Assembly: GCA_000173575.1 (NCBI GenBank)
Contig: ABYL01000015.1
Span: 18,643 to 82,642 of the forward strand
Origin: Burkholderia sp. H160
GTDB lineage: Bacteria > Pseudomonadota > Gammaproteobacteria > Burkholderiales > Burkholderiaceae
Length of the DNA: 64,000 nucleotides
Direction of reading: 5' to 3'
Part shown: piece after piece, positions 23,949-32,150 of the stretch
Layout: each line of letters opens with the position of its first letter
How positions within the stretch are numbered: position 1 is the first letter of the stretch
Translations under genes and position numbers: made by a program
Notes under the pieces: model-generated
Seen by the model: only the letters and a program-made list of their open reading frames with translations
Database searches by the model: none
Told to the model about the DNA's origin: nothing

Positions 23949-24395
23949 ATGGAAAAGATCGAAAAAGTCCTCGCCGCAGGCAGCTCCCACGCCACGGTCA
24001 ATCGCGACCCCAATGCCCAGCGCGGCGAGTTTGGCGTCTACGACCTCACGCTGACCGCGCCCGGCGTTGAGACCCTCGATTACATCGGCACTGAGCCGCA
24101 CCCGAGAGCCGAGCAGCTGTTTGCGGGCGCCTGGTCGGCCTGTTTCACCACGGTGTTCGGCATGGCTGCCCAACTGAAGAAGGTCACGCTGCCGCCCGAC
24201 TATTCCGTGGACATCCAGGTGAACATCGGGCAGACCGGTGCGGCCTGGTTCCTCGGCGCCCAGTTCGACATCCGCGTGCCAGGTGTGGAAAAGGAAGCCG
24301 TCGAGGCAATCGCGCACCTGGCCCATCAGATCTGCCCGTACTCGAAGTCTGTGCGCGGCAACATCGAGATCAGCACGAACATCGTCACGGCCTGA
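23949..24395 (+). CDS. Ohr/OsmC-family peroxidase, copy 2
   Basis: A 148-residue paralogue of the preceding gene, with Cys65 (GAWSACF) and Cys129 (HQICPYSKSV) conserved and the segment LPPDYSVDIQV identical. The start is set at the ATG after ACACAGGAATCCATC, which gives the same length as copy 1; an upstream ATG would add 10 unrelated residues. The divergence of the middle segments suggests different preferred hydroperoxides, but that is inference. Confidence 0.92.
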   Translation: MEKIEKVLAAGSSHATVNRDPNAQRGEFGVYDLTLTAPGVETLDYIGTEPHPRAEQLFAGAWSACFTTVFGMAAQLKKVTLPPDYSVDIQVNIGQTGAAWFLGAQFDIRVPGVEKEAVEAIAHLAHQICPYSKSVRGNIEISTNIVTA

Positions 24396-24461
24396 TCCGT
24401 CAGGGCACGTGTCTCTCTGAGGCGCGCGCCCTTCTCCAAACATCTTTCAGGAAATTCCATT

Positions 24462-24734
24462 ATGAAGACCAAGCTCATCGTTGCACTGCTCGTCGCCGTA
24501 TCGGCGTCCGTCGCCGCACCCGCGTTCGCCAGCGGCTATGGACCGGCGCCTTTCTACAAGCCCTCGGACGGCGCACCGGCATCGCAAAGCGGTCAGAGCC
24601 TGCGAACCATCGCCGCCGAACGCGAGAGCGCAACTACCCCGGAAAAGGCGTATGGCGGTGCAGTTTCCGGACTGTCGCAATCGGGCAGCCATGTCGCCAT
24701 GACGCCGCGCGATAGCCTCTTTGCACACCATTGA
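24462..24734 (+). CDS. small exported protein, DUF4148-like
   Basis: A 90-residue protein with a clear signal peptide (MKTKLIVALLVAVSASVAAPAFA, cleaved near residue 23). The mature part is Ser/Gly/Ala-rich and contains SLRTIAAERES, resembling the small DUF4148 proteins common in Burkholderia. Those have no established function. It is preceded by CAGGAAATTCC and lies 66 bp after the second Ohr gene, so it may be cotranscribed. It has no cysteines after cleavage. Confidence 0.75.
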   Translation: MKTKLIVALLVAVSASVAAPAFASGYGPAPFYKPSDGAPASQSGQSLRTIAAERESATTPEKAYGGAVSGLSQSGSHVAMTPRDSLFAHH

Positions 24735-24845
24735 GTCGCGCATCCCTCCGCCGCTGGGCCGTCGCGCACCTTCGTTGCTCCTGCGCGCCGGCCACAGCAT
24801 CGGGTGGTCGGTGGCAGCGATGCGACGCATGTTATGATGCGATAC

Positions 24846-24859
24846 AATCGCATGCGATT
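24846..24859. promoter_or_regulatory. OhrR-type operator 4
   Basis: AATCGCATGCGATT is a perfect 14-bp palindrome 43 bp before the MarR/OhrR start. It shares its 12-bp core with operator 2, which supports autoregulation. Confidence 0.6.
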
Positions 24860-24902
24860 CATATTTTTGTGAAACGTCAGGCGCCACCCAGGGAGGGTAC
24901 AC

Positions 24903-25361
24903 ATGAAATCCACGGATCAACTGGCCCCCGAACATCTAATGCTTTCCGACTACCTGTGCTTTGCGGTCTACTCCGCGAACCTGGCGTTTAACAAGGCATA
25001 CAAGCCGATACTCGAGGAACTCGGACTTACCTACCCGCAATACATCGCGATAATTGCGTTGTGGGAGGAAGACAACCAGACCGTCAGCGGTCTTGGCGCA
25101 AAGCTGTTTCTCGAGTCCAACACGCTTACGCCAATGTTGAAGAAACTCGAGGCAATGGGTTATCTGGAAAGGCAACGCGATCCCGGTGATGAGCGCCAGG
25201 TGCGGATCAGTCTCACGAAAAGCGGGCGGCGGCTGCGCGAAAAAGCCCTGAAGATGGACCTCGTCCAAACGGGCCTCGCGCCCGACGAGTTCGCGAAAAT
25301 TCAGACGGCGGTCGTAAAGTTGCGGAACAATCTCATCAAGTCAGTCCAGGACGATGAATGA
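24903..25361 (+). CDS. ohrR: OhrR-type MarR-family peroxide-sensing repressor
   Basis: A 152-residue MarR-family winged-helix protein. LSDYLCFAVYSANLAFNKAY near the N-terminus matches the OhrR sensing helix, with the reactive cysteine at Cys19. It is the only cysteine in the protein, as in one-cysteine OhrR, which uses mixed disulfides with small thiols. LTYPQYIAIIALW and NTLTPMLKKLEAMGYL are the recognition and wing segments. OhrR repressors release DNA when oxidised by organic hydroperoxides. Targets are probably its own gene, both Ohr genes and the SDR gene, all of which carry the palindrome. Confidence 0.9.
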   Translation: MKSTDQLAPEHLMLSDYLCFAVYSANLAFNKAYKPILEELGLTYPQYIAIIALWEEDNQTVSGLGAKLFLESNTLTPMLKKLEAMGYLERQRDPGDERQVRISLTKSGRRLREKALKMDLVQTGLAPDEFAKIQTAVVKLRNNLIKSVQDDE

Positions 25362-25410
25362 ACGCTTAACGGTCGTATCGCAGGGGCGTCCATTTCCGGA
25401 TATGAGCACA

Positions 25411-25502
25411 GTTCTTGAGGTTTGTCCAACGCCTGCCCGCATACACTGACGCGTGCTTGCGAGCCCGCGGACATGGGCAGGCGTCGAACAAACCTCAAGA
25501 AC
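25411..25502. repeat. long near-perfect inverted repeat
   Basis: Arms 25411-25438 and 25475-25502 are 28 bases each and pair at 26 positions: 15 perfect outer pairs (GTTCTTGAGGTTTGT), five with two mismatches, then eight perfect inner pairs (GCCTGCCC). A 36-base loop separates them. There is no T-run, so a simple terminator is unlikely. It could be a remnant of a small mobile element or a hairpin RNA. Confidence 0.7.
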
Positions 25503-25647
25503 ATCAGACGCCAAAACCATTGACCCTTCGCACGCGCCCTAGCCTCGCGTTTCGGATTATGCTTAACTCTCTTTCATGCAACATTTCAAGACGCGTTGAC
25601 GTGATGGAGCGCTCAGGATTCGCTTTAACCCGTCAATTTTCTCGCAC

Positions 25648-25668
25648 ATTGATTTCTGAAAAATCAAT
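25648..25668. repeat. small inverted repeat
   Basis: ATTGATTT and AAATCAAT are perfect 8-base arms around CTGAA in an A+T-rich patch. It may be a weak transcription end for either of the convergent genes or a protein site. Confidence 0.35.
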
Positions 25669-25833
25669 GACTTATCACCACATCGCAAATGAATTCACGT
25701 TTTGATTAATTTCTGCAAAAAACACTCACCTTCTGGTTGTTTAACGACCCGCACGAACGCGCCAAATCGGCCCCAACTTACCGTTCAGCTTTTCCTTTAA
25801 ATTTGTCCGCCTTTTGCTTTATTCGACAAAACT

Positions 25834-26310
25834 TCAAATTGTCCGTCTTAAGACAACAGGCTTTCCACCCATCGTCTGTTTGGTCATCCATGCGGCAAGC
25901 GCCGAATCCAGGTAGTCGGCGTGTCCGGGAAACCAATTGTACAGATGCATGCCGATGTCATGCACCAGCGCGCAACCGGCCTGCCCTGCGTCGACCGCTG
26001 CTTTAACGTCCCGGACTGACTTCAGCACGGCTTCGTGTTCTTCGATGTGGCAGTCGCGCGGGGGAAAGTTTGTCGTGCGCATCCATTCGTCTTCCTGCTC
26101 GAAATGGCCGACGGCGTGTTTTTCGAATTCCTCGATCGCGGCAAGGGCGCTCGCATCGGTGCAGGTCACGAGCCGTAGCGCGACTTCGTAGAATTCCTTA
26201 TGCACGTCATCCATCGGCGTGAAGCCGAGTAGCCGTGCGTCTGACCACACAAGGCTGTTGTCACTCTCCCGCACAGGGGCTTCGACATCGTTCAATACAG
26301 AGTCTGTCAT
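25834..26310 (-). CDS. bacteriohemerythrin
   Basis: A 158-residue single-domain hemerythrin-like protein. All seven di-iron ligands can be placed: His37, His69, Glu73 (HFEQE), His88, His92 (HIEEH), His130 and Asp135 (HADYLD). Such proteins bind O2 reversibly and may store it, sense it or protect oxygenases. No signal peptide or extra domain is present, so it is cytoplasmic. It sits beside the phthalate dioxygenase genes; oxygen supply to them is an attractive but untested idea. Confidence 0.9.
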   Translation of the reverse strand: MTDSVLNDVEAPVRESDNSLVWSDARLLGFTPMDDVHKEFYEVALRLVTCTDASALAAIEEFEKHAVGHFEQEDEWMRTTNFPPRDCHIEEHEAVLKSVRDVKAAVDAGQAGCALVHDIGMHLYNWFPGHADYLDSALAAWMTKQTMGGKPVVLRRTI

Positions 26311-26488
26311 GTCCGTTCAATCCGGCTTTATCAAGAGCTTAATCATAGCCGTCAAACATAGAACGCCGCGAATTTCCCAGCATTCCATCATCAGCGTGGC
26401 TTAAATCCTTCTGTCTTTCGAGACAAGCCGGGTCGATCACCAGCGCTTCGCAAATCAGATTCATCGGCGATGCATCCCGCCCCTTCTT

Positions 26489-26502
26489 ATTAGAGATCGA
26501 AT
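26489..26502. promoter_or_regulatory. oph palindrome 1
   Basis: ATTAGAGATCGAAT matches the ATTAGA-NN-TCTAAT pattern at all but one base. It lies 73 bp upstream of the -35 of the ophA2 promoter, a distance that allows cooperative or looped binding with the second site. Confidence 0.45.
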
Positions 26503-26561
26503 ATTCCTGACCCGGGGTCACTTTCGACCATACGTACTTTCCCGGATGTCTCGAAAGGCTC

Positions 26562-26591
26562 TTGCCATTTTCACTAGATCTCTAATATAGT
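26562..26591 (+). promoter_or_regulatory. ophA2 promoter with internal operator
   Basis: TTGCCA (26562-26567) and TATAGT (26586-26591) are separated by 18 bases, a good sigma-70 promoter. The palindrome ACTAGATCTCTAAT (26573-26586) fills the spacer, so a bound protein would exclude RNA polymerase. The -10 ends 47 bp before the ophA2 ATG. Confidence 0.65.
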
Positions 26592-26638
26592 TGAGCAACA
26601 CCTGTTGATCAAGGCGACCTTTCGCCGGGAGACATTAC

Positions 26639-27970
26639 ATGCTGACCCACCAAGAAAATGAACTGCTGTGCCGCGTCGAAGGCGATGCCCCGATGGGCCA
26701 ACTGATGCGCCGGCACTGGACGCCGGTTTGCCTGATCGAAGAAGTCAGCGAGCCAGACGGCGCGCCGGTCAAAGCGCGCGTATTTGGCGAGGACCTCGTC
26801 GTATTCCGGGACTCGGAAGGCAGCGTTGGCGTGCTGGACGAGTACTGCCCCCACCGTCGCGCGTCGCTCGTCTACGGCCGCAATGAAGACTCCGGCCTGC
26901 GCTGCCTGTATCACGGCTGGAAGTTCGACGTCTCGGGCAACGTGCTTGAAATGGTGTCCGAGCCGGCTGCGAGCTGCATGACCGACAAGGTCAAGCACAA
27001 GGCCTACCCGGTGCAGGAATGGGGAGGCATGGTATGGGCGTATATGGGCCCCCAAGACGCGATCCCCGAATTCGTGCCGCCGGCCTGGGCGCCGACTTCC
27101 GACACCCGCGTGAGCATCGCCAAGGCGCTGCTGCCGTGCAATTGGGCGCAAATTCTCGAAGGCGCGATCGACTCCGCACACAGCTCCAGCCTGCATTCGT
27201 CGGACTTCGTGCCGGCGCGCGTCGGCGGTGCCGAAGCGACCGCGAAGAACTGGTTGCGCCCGTCCACCGACAAGGCCCCGCGCCTGCAGGTCGAGCGCAC
27301 CGATTACGGCTTCCGTTACGCCGCGCTGCGCCGCCCGATCTTCAACGCCAACACGCACGACTACGTGCGCTCCACGGTGTTCGTGGCGCCGGGAACGGTG
27401 CTGATCCCGCCGAACAATTTGTACAACGTTGCGAACATCAACGTGCCGATGGACGACACGAACACGGCGTTCTACTTCATCGCCTGGGGCGATCCGGAGA
27501 CGACGCCGGAAACCGAAACGTGGCGCAAGTTCCTGCGTCAACAGGTCGGTGTTGACCTCGACCAGTACTATCGTCCGCTGCGCAATCACGACAACCGCTT
27601 CTGGCAGGACCGCCAGGCGATGAAGGCTGGCAATTTCACTGGCATTTCGGGCTTCCCGAACCAGGACATCGCCATGTGGGTCACGATGGGCCCGATTGCG
27701 AACCGCTCGGACGAACGCCTCGGCGCAAGCGATCTCGCCATCGTCGAATTCCGTCGCCGCATGATCGATGCGATCGCCGAATTCGAGAAGGATGGCGACG
27801 CAATTGGCACCGGTGCAAAAGCGATTCCCCGCGAAGTGTGTTCATACCAGGCTGTCGTGCCGAAGGAAATCGACTGGCGCACTTATGCCGCGCGTTACGT
27901 CAGCAAGAAGAATCCGGAACCGGCCGACCAGCCGTCCGCGCTCGCAACGGACTATCAGGTCAAGCAATAA
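26639..27970 (+). CDS. ophA2: phthalate 4,5-dioxygenase, oxygenase component
   Basis: A 443-residue Rieske non-heme iron oxygenase. The Rieske [2Fe-2S] ligands are Cys70/His72 (CPHRR) and Cys89/His92 (CLYHGW). The mononuclear iron site is Asp178-x2-His181-x4-His186. Length and order match the phthalate dioxygenase subgroup, which works without a separate beta subunit. It adds O2 to phthalate at positions 4 and 5 to give the cis-dihydrodiol, with electrons from the reductase at 34.8 kb. The next gene encodes the matching dihydrodiol dehydrogenase 16 bp later. Confidence 0.92.
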   Translation: MLTHQENELLCRVEGDAPMGQLMRRHWTPVCLIEEVSEPDGAPVKARVFGEDLVVFRDSEGSVGVLDEYCPHRRASLVYGRNEDSGLRCLYHGWKFDVSGNVLEMVSEPAASCMTDKVKHKAYPVQEWGGMVWAYMGPQDAIPEFVPPAWAPTSDTRVSIAKALLPCNWAQILEGAIDSAHSSSLHSSDFVPARVGGAEATAKNWLRPSTDKAPRLQVERTDYGFRYAALRRPIFNANTHDYVRSTVFVAPGTVLIPPNNLYNVANINVPMDDTNTAFYFIAWGDPETTPETETWRKFLRQQVGVDLDQYYRPLRNHDNRFWQDRQAMKAGNFTGISGFPNQDIAMWVTMGPIANRSDERLGASDLAIVEFRRRMIDAIAEFEKDGDAIGTGAKAIPREVCSYQAVVPKEIDWRTYAARYVSKKNPEPADQPSALATDYQVKQ

Positions 27971-27986
27971 CGGGAGGCACACGGCC

Positions 27987-29162
27987 ATGGAGCAGCACCG
28001 TTTGCGCATCGGGGTCGCAGGACTGGGACGGGCATTCTCGCTGATGCTGCCGACCTTCCTGCGCGACCCCAGAGTCCAGCTCGTCGCTGCGTGCGATCCG
28101 CGTGATGAAGCGCGGCGGCAGTTCACCGCCGACTTCGCGGCGCCCACCTATGCGGACGTGGCGGAGTTGGCGGATGACCCCAACGTCGAGATCATCTACG
28201 TTGCGAGTCCGCACCAATTCCACGCGCAGCACACTGAAATTGCCGCGGCAAGAGGCAAACACGTGCTGGTCGAAAAACCGATGGCGCTCGCCGCCGCGGA
28301 TTGCGATCGCATGATCTCGGCATGCCGCGCAGCGAACGTGCATCTGATCGTCGGCCATTGCCATAGTTTCGATACGCCGTACCTGCGTACGCGCGAACTG
28401 ATCAGTCGCGGCGATTTCGGCGCGGTGAAAATGATCCAGGCCGTCAACTACACCGACTACCTGTATCGCCCGCGCCGGCCCGAGGAACTGGCCACGGCTG
28501 AAGGTGGTGGCGCCGTCTTCAGCCAGGCGGCTCATCAGGTCGATATCGTGCGAATGCTCGCCGGCTCGCGCGCGACGCGGCTGCGCGCGAGTGTGGGACG
28601 GTGGGATCCGTCCCGCCCGACCGAAGGCGCTTATTCGGCGCTGATCTGGTTCGAGAACGGTGCTTATGCCTCGCTCTCGTACAACGGCTATGGCCACTTC
28701 AACACCGAAGAGTGGAGCGGCTGGATCGGCGAAATGGGCGATCGTACGAGCCCCGACACGTACGGCAGCGCCCGCCGCCGTCTGGAGACGCTCGTGTTCT
28801 CGGGCGACGAGGCCAAGCTCAAGGCGGCCGGCACCTACGGCGGATCGGCATACAAGCCGCCGACGATCGCCGCGGACGAGCCGCCGCGCTTTCATCAGCA
28901 CTTCGGTCAGATCATCGTCTCGTGCGAACGCGCGGACCTGCGACCGCTGCCCGATTCGATCGTCGTCTACGGCGACGAGCGGCGTCAAACGCTGCCGCTG
29001 CCTGCGCCCGCCGTGCCGCGCGCCGAAGTGATCGACGAGTTGTATGGCGCGGTCGTCGACGGACATTCGCCCCTTCACGATGGCGAATGGGCGAAAGGCA
29101 CGCTGGAAATCTGTATTGCGATTCTGAAGTCGAGCGATACGGGCGCAGATGTGACGCTTTGA
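27987..29162 (+). CDS. ophB: phthalate 4,5-cis-dihydrodiol dehydrogenase (Gfo/Idh/MocA family)
   Basis: A 391-residue Gfo/Idh/MocA oxidoreductase. The Rossmann motif GVAGLGRA is at about residue 9, the [11 protein letters not shown] segment contains the family's conserved Glu-Lys-Pro, and a C-terminal beta-sheet domain follows. In phthalate pathways this family oxidises the cis-4,5-dihydrodiol to 4,5-dihydroxyphthalate with NAD+. The ATG follows GGGAGGCAC, 16 bp after ophA2. An in-frame extension into ophA2 was rejected. A clear terminator follows. Confidence 0.92.
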   Translation: MEQHRLRIGVAGLGRAFSLMLPTFLRDPRVQLVAACDPRDEARRQFTADFAAPTYADVAELADDPNVEIIYVASPHQFHAQHTEIAAARGKHVLVEKPMALAAADCDRMISACRAANVHLIVGHCHSFDTPYLRTRELISRGDFGAVKMIQAVNYTDYLYRPRRPEELATAEGGGAVFSQAAHQVDIVRMLAGSRATRLRASVGRWDPSRPTEGAYSALIWFENGAYASLSYNGYGHFNTEEWSGWIGEMGDRTSPDTYGSARRRLETLVFSGDEAKLKAAGTYGGSAYKPPTIAADEPPRFHQHFGQIIVSCERADLRPLPDSIVVYGDERRQTLPLPAPAVPRAEVIDELYGAVVDGHSPLHDGEWAKGTLEICIAILKSSDTGADVTL

Positions 29163-29193
29163 TAGTTCAAGGTAAGCGCAAAAGCCCTCGTTA

Positions 29194-29242
29194 CCCTCGT
29201 TTTCACCTGAGCCATGCACAGTTAAAACGAGGGATTTTTTTA
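29194..29242 (+). terminator. rho-independent terminator of ophA2-ophB
   Basis: CCCTCGTTTT (29194-29203) pairs perfectly with AAAACGAGGG (29224-29233) and is followed by a run of seven T residues. It lies 32 bp after the ophB stop and ends the plus-strand unit. Confidence 0.85.
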
Positions 29243-29258
29243 TCGACGCTTCCTTCTA

Positions 29259-29280
29259 CGGGGCGCACACATGCGCCCCG
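29259..29280 (-). terminator. hairpin directly after ophE
   Basis: CGGGGCGCA and TGCGCCCCG are perfect 9-base arms around CACA, six bases after the ophE stop on the minus strand. A T-run does not follow at once, so termination efficiency is uncertain. Confidence 0.5.
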
Positions 29281-29286
29281 ATCTCG

Positions 29287-30132
29287 TTACCCGGCAAACG
29301 CCGCGAAGCGCAGTGAAAAATCAATCGCCCTGACGTTCTTCGTCAGCTTGCCTAACGAAATACGGTCCACACCGGTTTCGGCAATCGTTCGCAGCGTCTG
29401 CTCGGTCACACCACCCGAGACTTCCAGCTCGGCGCGGCCCGCGGTGACACGCACAGCCTCGCGCATCGTCTCGATCGAGAAATTGTCGAGCAGGATCGCC
29501 GCGGCGCCACCCGCTAACGCTTCCTTTAGTTCATCGAGCGTCTCCACCTCGACCTGCGCGGGCACACCTGCACCCAATGCTTCGGTAGCGCGAAGCGTCG
29601 ACGCAATGCCGCCACCCGCCGCGATGTGGTTTTCCTTGATCAGGATGCCGTCGTACAGCCCCCGGCGATGGTTTTCGCCGCCGCCAACACGAACTGCGTA
29701 TTTTTGCGCGAGGCGCAATCCCGGAAGCGTTTTTCGCGTGTCGAGAATCCGCGCAGACGTGCCTTCGACGATCCGCGTCATCAAGCTTGTCTCGGTGGCC
29801 ACGCCAGAAAGCAACTGAATGAAGTTGAGCGCGGTGCGCTCGGCGGTCAGCATGCCGCGCGCCGGGCCAGCGATCCGGCAGACGGCCTGCCCTTCGTGCA
29901 TCCGTTCGCCCTCGCCGACCAACCATTCAATCGTGATGCGCGGGTCGACCTGCTGGAGCGTTTCGTCGAACCACGGTCTGCCGCACAACAGCGCGGCTTC
30001 GCGCACGGTCAAGACGGCTTCGGCTGAAGCGTCGGTGTCGATCAGTAGCGACGTCCAGTCGGCCTCGCCGACATCTTCCGCGAGCGCATCGCGGACGTTG
30101 CGCGTCATCGCCGCGCGGGTCATTCCATCCAT
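29287..30132 (-). CDS. ophE: quinolinate phosphoribosyltransferase of the phthalate cluster
   Basis: A 281-residue NadC homologue: ERTALNFIQLLSGVAT near 106, ARILDTRKTLPGLRLAQKYAV near 128, GGGENHRRGL, and EVETLDELKEAL. NadC converts quinolinate (pyridine-2,3-dicarboxylate) to nicotinate mononucleotide. Phthalate is a structural analogue of quinolinate, and an extra NadC-type gene (ophE) is known to be needed for growth on phthalate in Burkholderia cepacia DBO1. Placement here between ophB and the MarR gene supports that role. It has its own palindrome-bearing promoter region. Confidence 0.9.
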   Translation of the reverse strand: MDGMTRAAMTRNVRDALAEDVGEADWTSLLIDTDASAEAVLTVREAALLCGRPWFDETLQQVDPRITIEWLVGEGERMHEGQAVCRIAGPARGMLTAERTALNFIQLLSGVATETSLMTRIVEGTSARILDTRKTLPGLRLAQKYAVRVGGGENHRRGLYDGILIKENHIAAGGGIASTLRATEALGAGVPAQVEVETLDELKEALAGGAAAILLDNFSIETMREAVRVTAGRAELEVSGGVTEQTLRTIAETGVDRISLGKLTKNVRAIDFSLRFAAFAG

Positions 30133-30222
30133 TCCAGATCCGTATATTTTGAGCGAAGGAGCAGCAGCATGCCGTGGCCTGCCGTCGTGCCTGTCGTGGA
30201 CTTGGCACGCCCGCCAATATTA

Positions 30223-30236
30223 TTAGATCTATAATG
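30223..30236. promoter_or_regulatory. oph palindrome 3, before ophE
   Basis: ATTAGATCTATAAT matches ATTAGA-NN-TCTAAT with one substitution and lies 90 bp before the ophE ATG on the minus strand. A TATAGA hexamer on the minus strand overlaps it. Confidence 0.55.
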
Positions 30237-30277
30237 AATTTACCACTCGGGAATAACCTGAAACGCCGAGCCGTACG

Positions 30278-30880
30278 TCAATCCTGATCGATTTCTTCCC
30301 CGCGCGCCGCGATCAGATTGCCCACTTCCCGGGTCGACGGAATACGCAGCGCCGGGTCGTCGGACTCGGATTCGTCGCGTGCCATGTTCTCGATGATCGT
30401 CAGCAGAACCTTGCGCGCGACGTTGATCTCGGTGGCTTTCAGGCCCCTGACGCTAATCTCGTTGACTTCTTCCGCGAGCGGGACGAGTTTGTGTTTCAGG
30501 CTCCGGCCGCGCGGCGTCAGATAGACGTGCGTGTTCTTGCGATTGCCGGGCTCGTAGCGGCGCTCGACATAGCCGAGCTTTTCCATTGCCGACACCGCGC
30601 TGAACGTGGTGGGCGTCGTGGTGCCGGTCTCGTCGCTGAGCTCCTTCTGCGTCAGCCCGTCGGTGACCCATAGCACGCGCAGATACGCCCAGTGGCCGAA
30701 CGAGACTTCATGCTGCGCCAGGCGCATTTGCAGACCGCGAATCATCGCGCGGCCCGCATCCTTCACCAGGTGAGCGAGACGATCGTCCGGTACCGCCTCA
30801 CGCCAGTGCCGCAGAATGGGGTCCTCGCTCGCGACCCCGCCCTTGCCCCTGCCTTTGCCCGAAGTACGTGCTGCTGCCAT
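30278..30880 (-). CDS. MarR-family regulator, likely controller of the phthalate genes
   Basis: A 200-residue MarR-type protein with a winged helix at about 70-140: HWAYLRVLWVTDGLTQKELS, then TTFSAVSAMEKLGYVERR and YLTPRGRSL. A basic N-terminal tail and an acidic C-terminal extension make it longer than typical MarR (about 150). It is the only regulator inside the oph cluster, and the palindromes at four oph promoters are of a size suited to a MarR dimer. Phthalate or a metabolite is the likely effector. The link between protein and sites is inference. Confidence 0.88.
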   Translation of the reverse strand: MAAARTSGKGRGKGGVASEDPILRHWREAVPDDRLAHLVKDAGRAMIRGLQMRLAQHEVSFGHWAYLRVLWVTDGLTQKELSDETGTTTPTTFSAVSAMEKLGYVERRYEPGNRKNTHVYLTPRGRSLKHKLVPLAEEVNEISVRGLKATEINVARKVLLTIIENMARDESESDDPALRIPSTREVGNLIAARGEEIDQD

Positions 30881-30969
30881 GCCTTCCTCGCTGTTATTGT
30901 GACCACACCGCTGATAATCATAGCGCTTTAGCCCGCGCGAGAGGCACTGGAGCGCAGTGCCCGGACCGC

Positions 30970-32040
30970 TCAGAAAGTGTGGCGAATGCCCACGGTCACG
31001 CCCGCCTGGTCCATGCCTGGTGCAATGTCCACGCCCGTGCCGCGAATACCGACATTGGAAAACGAACGATTGGAGACATACGCCCCTTCCGCGTACACGT
31101 CGGTGCGCTTGGACAGCGAGTAGTCGACGAGCAAAGCCCCCATCGTCGGGCCGCCGTGCGGATTGCGAAACTGCGTGTGATAGACGCTTGCGGAAATGGA
31201 AAGCGGCGCGTTCACCCTCCAGGTCACGCCGCCCCAGTAGAGCAGCGAACTCGGCGGCGCATCCGTATTGCGCGTGTTCAGCCAGCGCAGGCCCGCCAGA
31301 GTAGTGACCGGCCCGAAGTCGTACGACAGGCCGAGCAGCGCGCGCTGCTGCGCATTGCTCTGCGTCGCGATCGAGGTGCCCTGCAACTGGTCGTACGTCA
31401 GGCCGATGCTGAACGGCCCGCGGTCATACAGCACCGCCGCGCTCATTTCCCGGCCCACTTTCGTAGCGCCGGGCACGTTCCCACCGTTCGGAATCGTCGC
31501 GTCGAACCCGGTGCTATACAGTGCCGCGAACGTGACGCCGCCGAGATGCACGCCATAGCGGACCGAATTGTCGGCGCGGTTCACGAACTGGCTGTCCATG
31601 CTTTGCGCGGAGTAGCTCGGGTTGAACGTCAGCGCGTCGTACTTGTACATCAGCTCGTAAAGCAGGTTCTGGTGACGTCCGAGCGTGAGCGTGCCGTATG
31701 GCGTCGAGACGCCAACGAATGCCTTGCGGCCGAACAGCCGTCCGCTCTGACCCAGCGCGCCGGTGTTCACGTTGAAGCCGCCCTCCAGCGTAAACACGGC
31801 CTTGTAGCCGCCGCCGAGATCCTCCGAGCCCTTGAGCCCCCAGCGCGATCCGGCGAGATTGCCCGACTGCTCCCGGATCACCGAGCCCTTCTGACTGCCT
31901 TGGGTCACCCGATTGACGTACTCGACGCCCGCATCGACGATGCCGTACAGCGTGACCGAACTCTGCGCATTGGCCGCCGTGCAGGCGAGCGTCAGCAACC
32001 CGCCGCAGGCGAGCGGGAATGTGTGTCTCTTCATTTTCAT
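30970..32040 (-). CDS. Gram-negative general porin of the phthalate cluster
   Basis: A 356-residue porin with a signal peptide ending TAANA, mature start QSSVTLYGIVDAG, and C-terminus GIRHTF. Two adjacent ATGs (two codons apart) can serve as start. It lies between the MarR gene and the decarboxylase gene and probably improves entry of the dicarboxylate. No copy of the oph palindrome was seen directly upstream. Confidence 0.9.
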   Translation of the reverse strand: MKMKRHTFPLACGGLLTLACTAANAQSSVTLYGIVDAGVEYVNRVTQGSQKGSVIREQSGNLAGSRWGLKGSEDLGGGYKAVFTLEGGFNVNTGALGQSGRLFGRKAFVGVSTPYGTLTLGRHQNLLYELMYKYDALTFNPSYSAQSMDSQFVNRADNSVRYGVHLGGVTFAALYSTGFDATIPNGGNVPGATKVGREMSAAVLYDRGPFSIGLTYDQLQGTSIATQSNAQQRALLGLSYDFGPVTTLAGLRWLNTRNTDAPPSSLLYWGGVTWRVNAPLSISASVYHTQFRNPHGGPTMGALLVDYSLSKRTDVYAEGAYVSNRSFSNVGIRGTGVDIAPGMDQAGVTVGIRHTF

Positions 32041-32150
32041 CTGTATTCTGGATGACTGATTATCTTGGATGTGTTGTTCCCTTCCGCGCATCCGTCGCGC
32101 ACCCAGCGCTTGCTGGATGCGCGACGGCACGACCTACCGCCGCGAGGGGA

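Larger units (their letters stand above)
25362..25833. other. convergent intergenic region with inverted repeats
   Basis: A 472-bp stretch between the ends of ohrR and the hemerythrin gene. It holds the long inverted repeat at 25411-25502 and a smaller one at 25648-25668. From about 25550 it is more A+T-rich than the surroundings. No supported gene. Confidence 0.5.
26311..26638. other. divergent regulatory region, hemerythrin / ophA2
   Basis: A 328-bp region holding two copies of the ATTAGA-NN-TCTAAT palindrome (26489 and 26573) and the ophA2 promoter. No supported gene. Confidence 0.6.

Noticed and set aside
26609-27589. A 326-codon minus-strand frame opposite ophA2
   Set aside because: Antisense to a Rieske oxygenase with all ligands present; no ribosome site and no recognisable product.
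27960-29219. A 419-codon minus-strand frame opposite ophB
   Set aside because: Shadow of the Gfo/Idh/MocA gene; composition is typical of antisense frames in GC-rich DNA.
30868-32055. A 395-codon plus-strand frame opposite the phthalate porin
   Set aside because: Antisense to a porin with clear signal peptide and C-terminal Phe.
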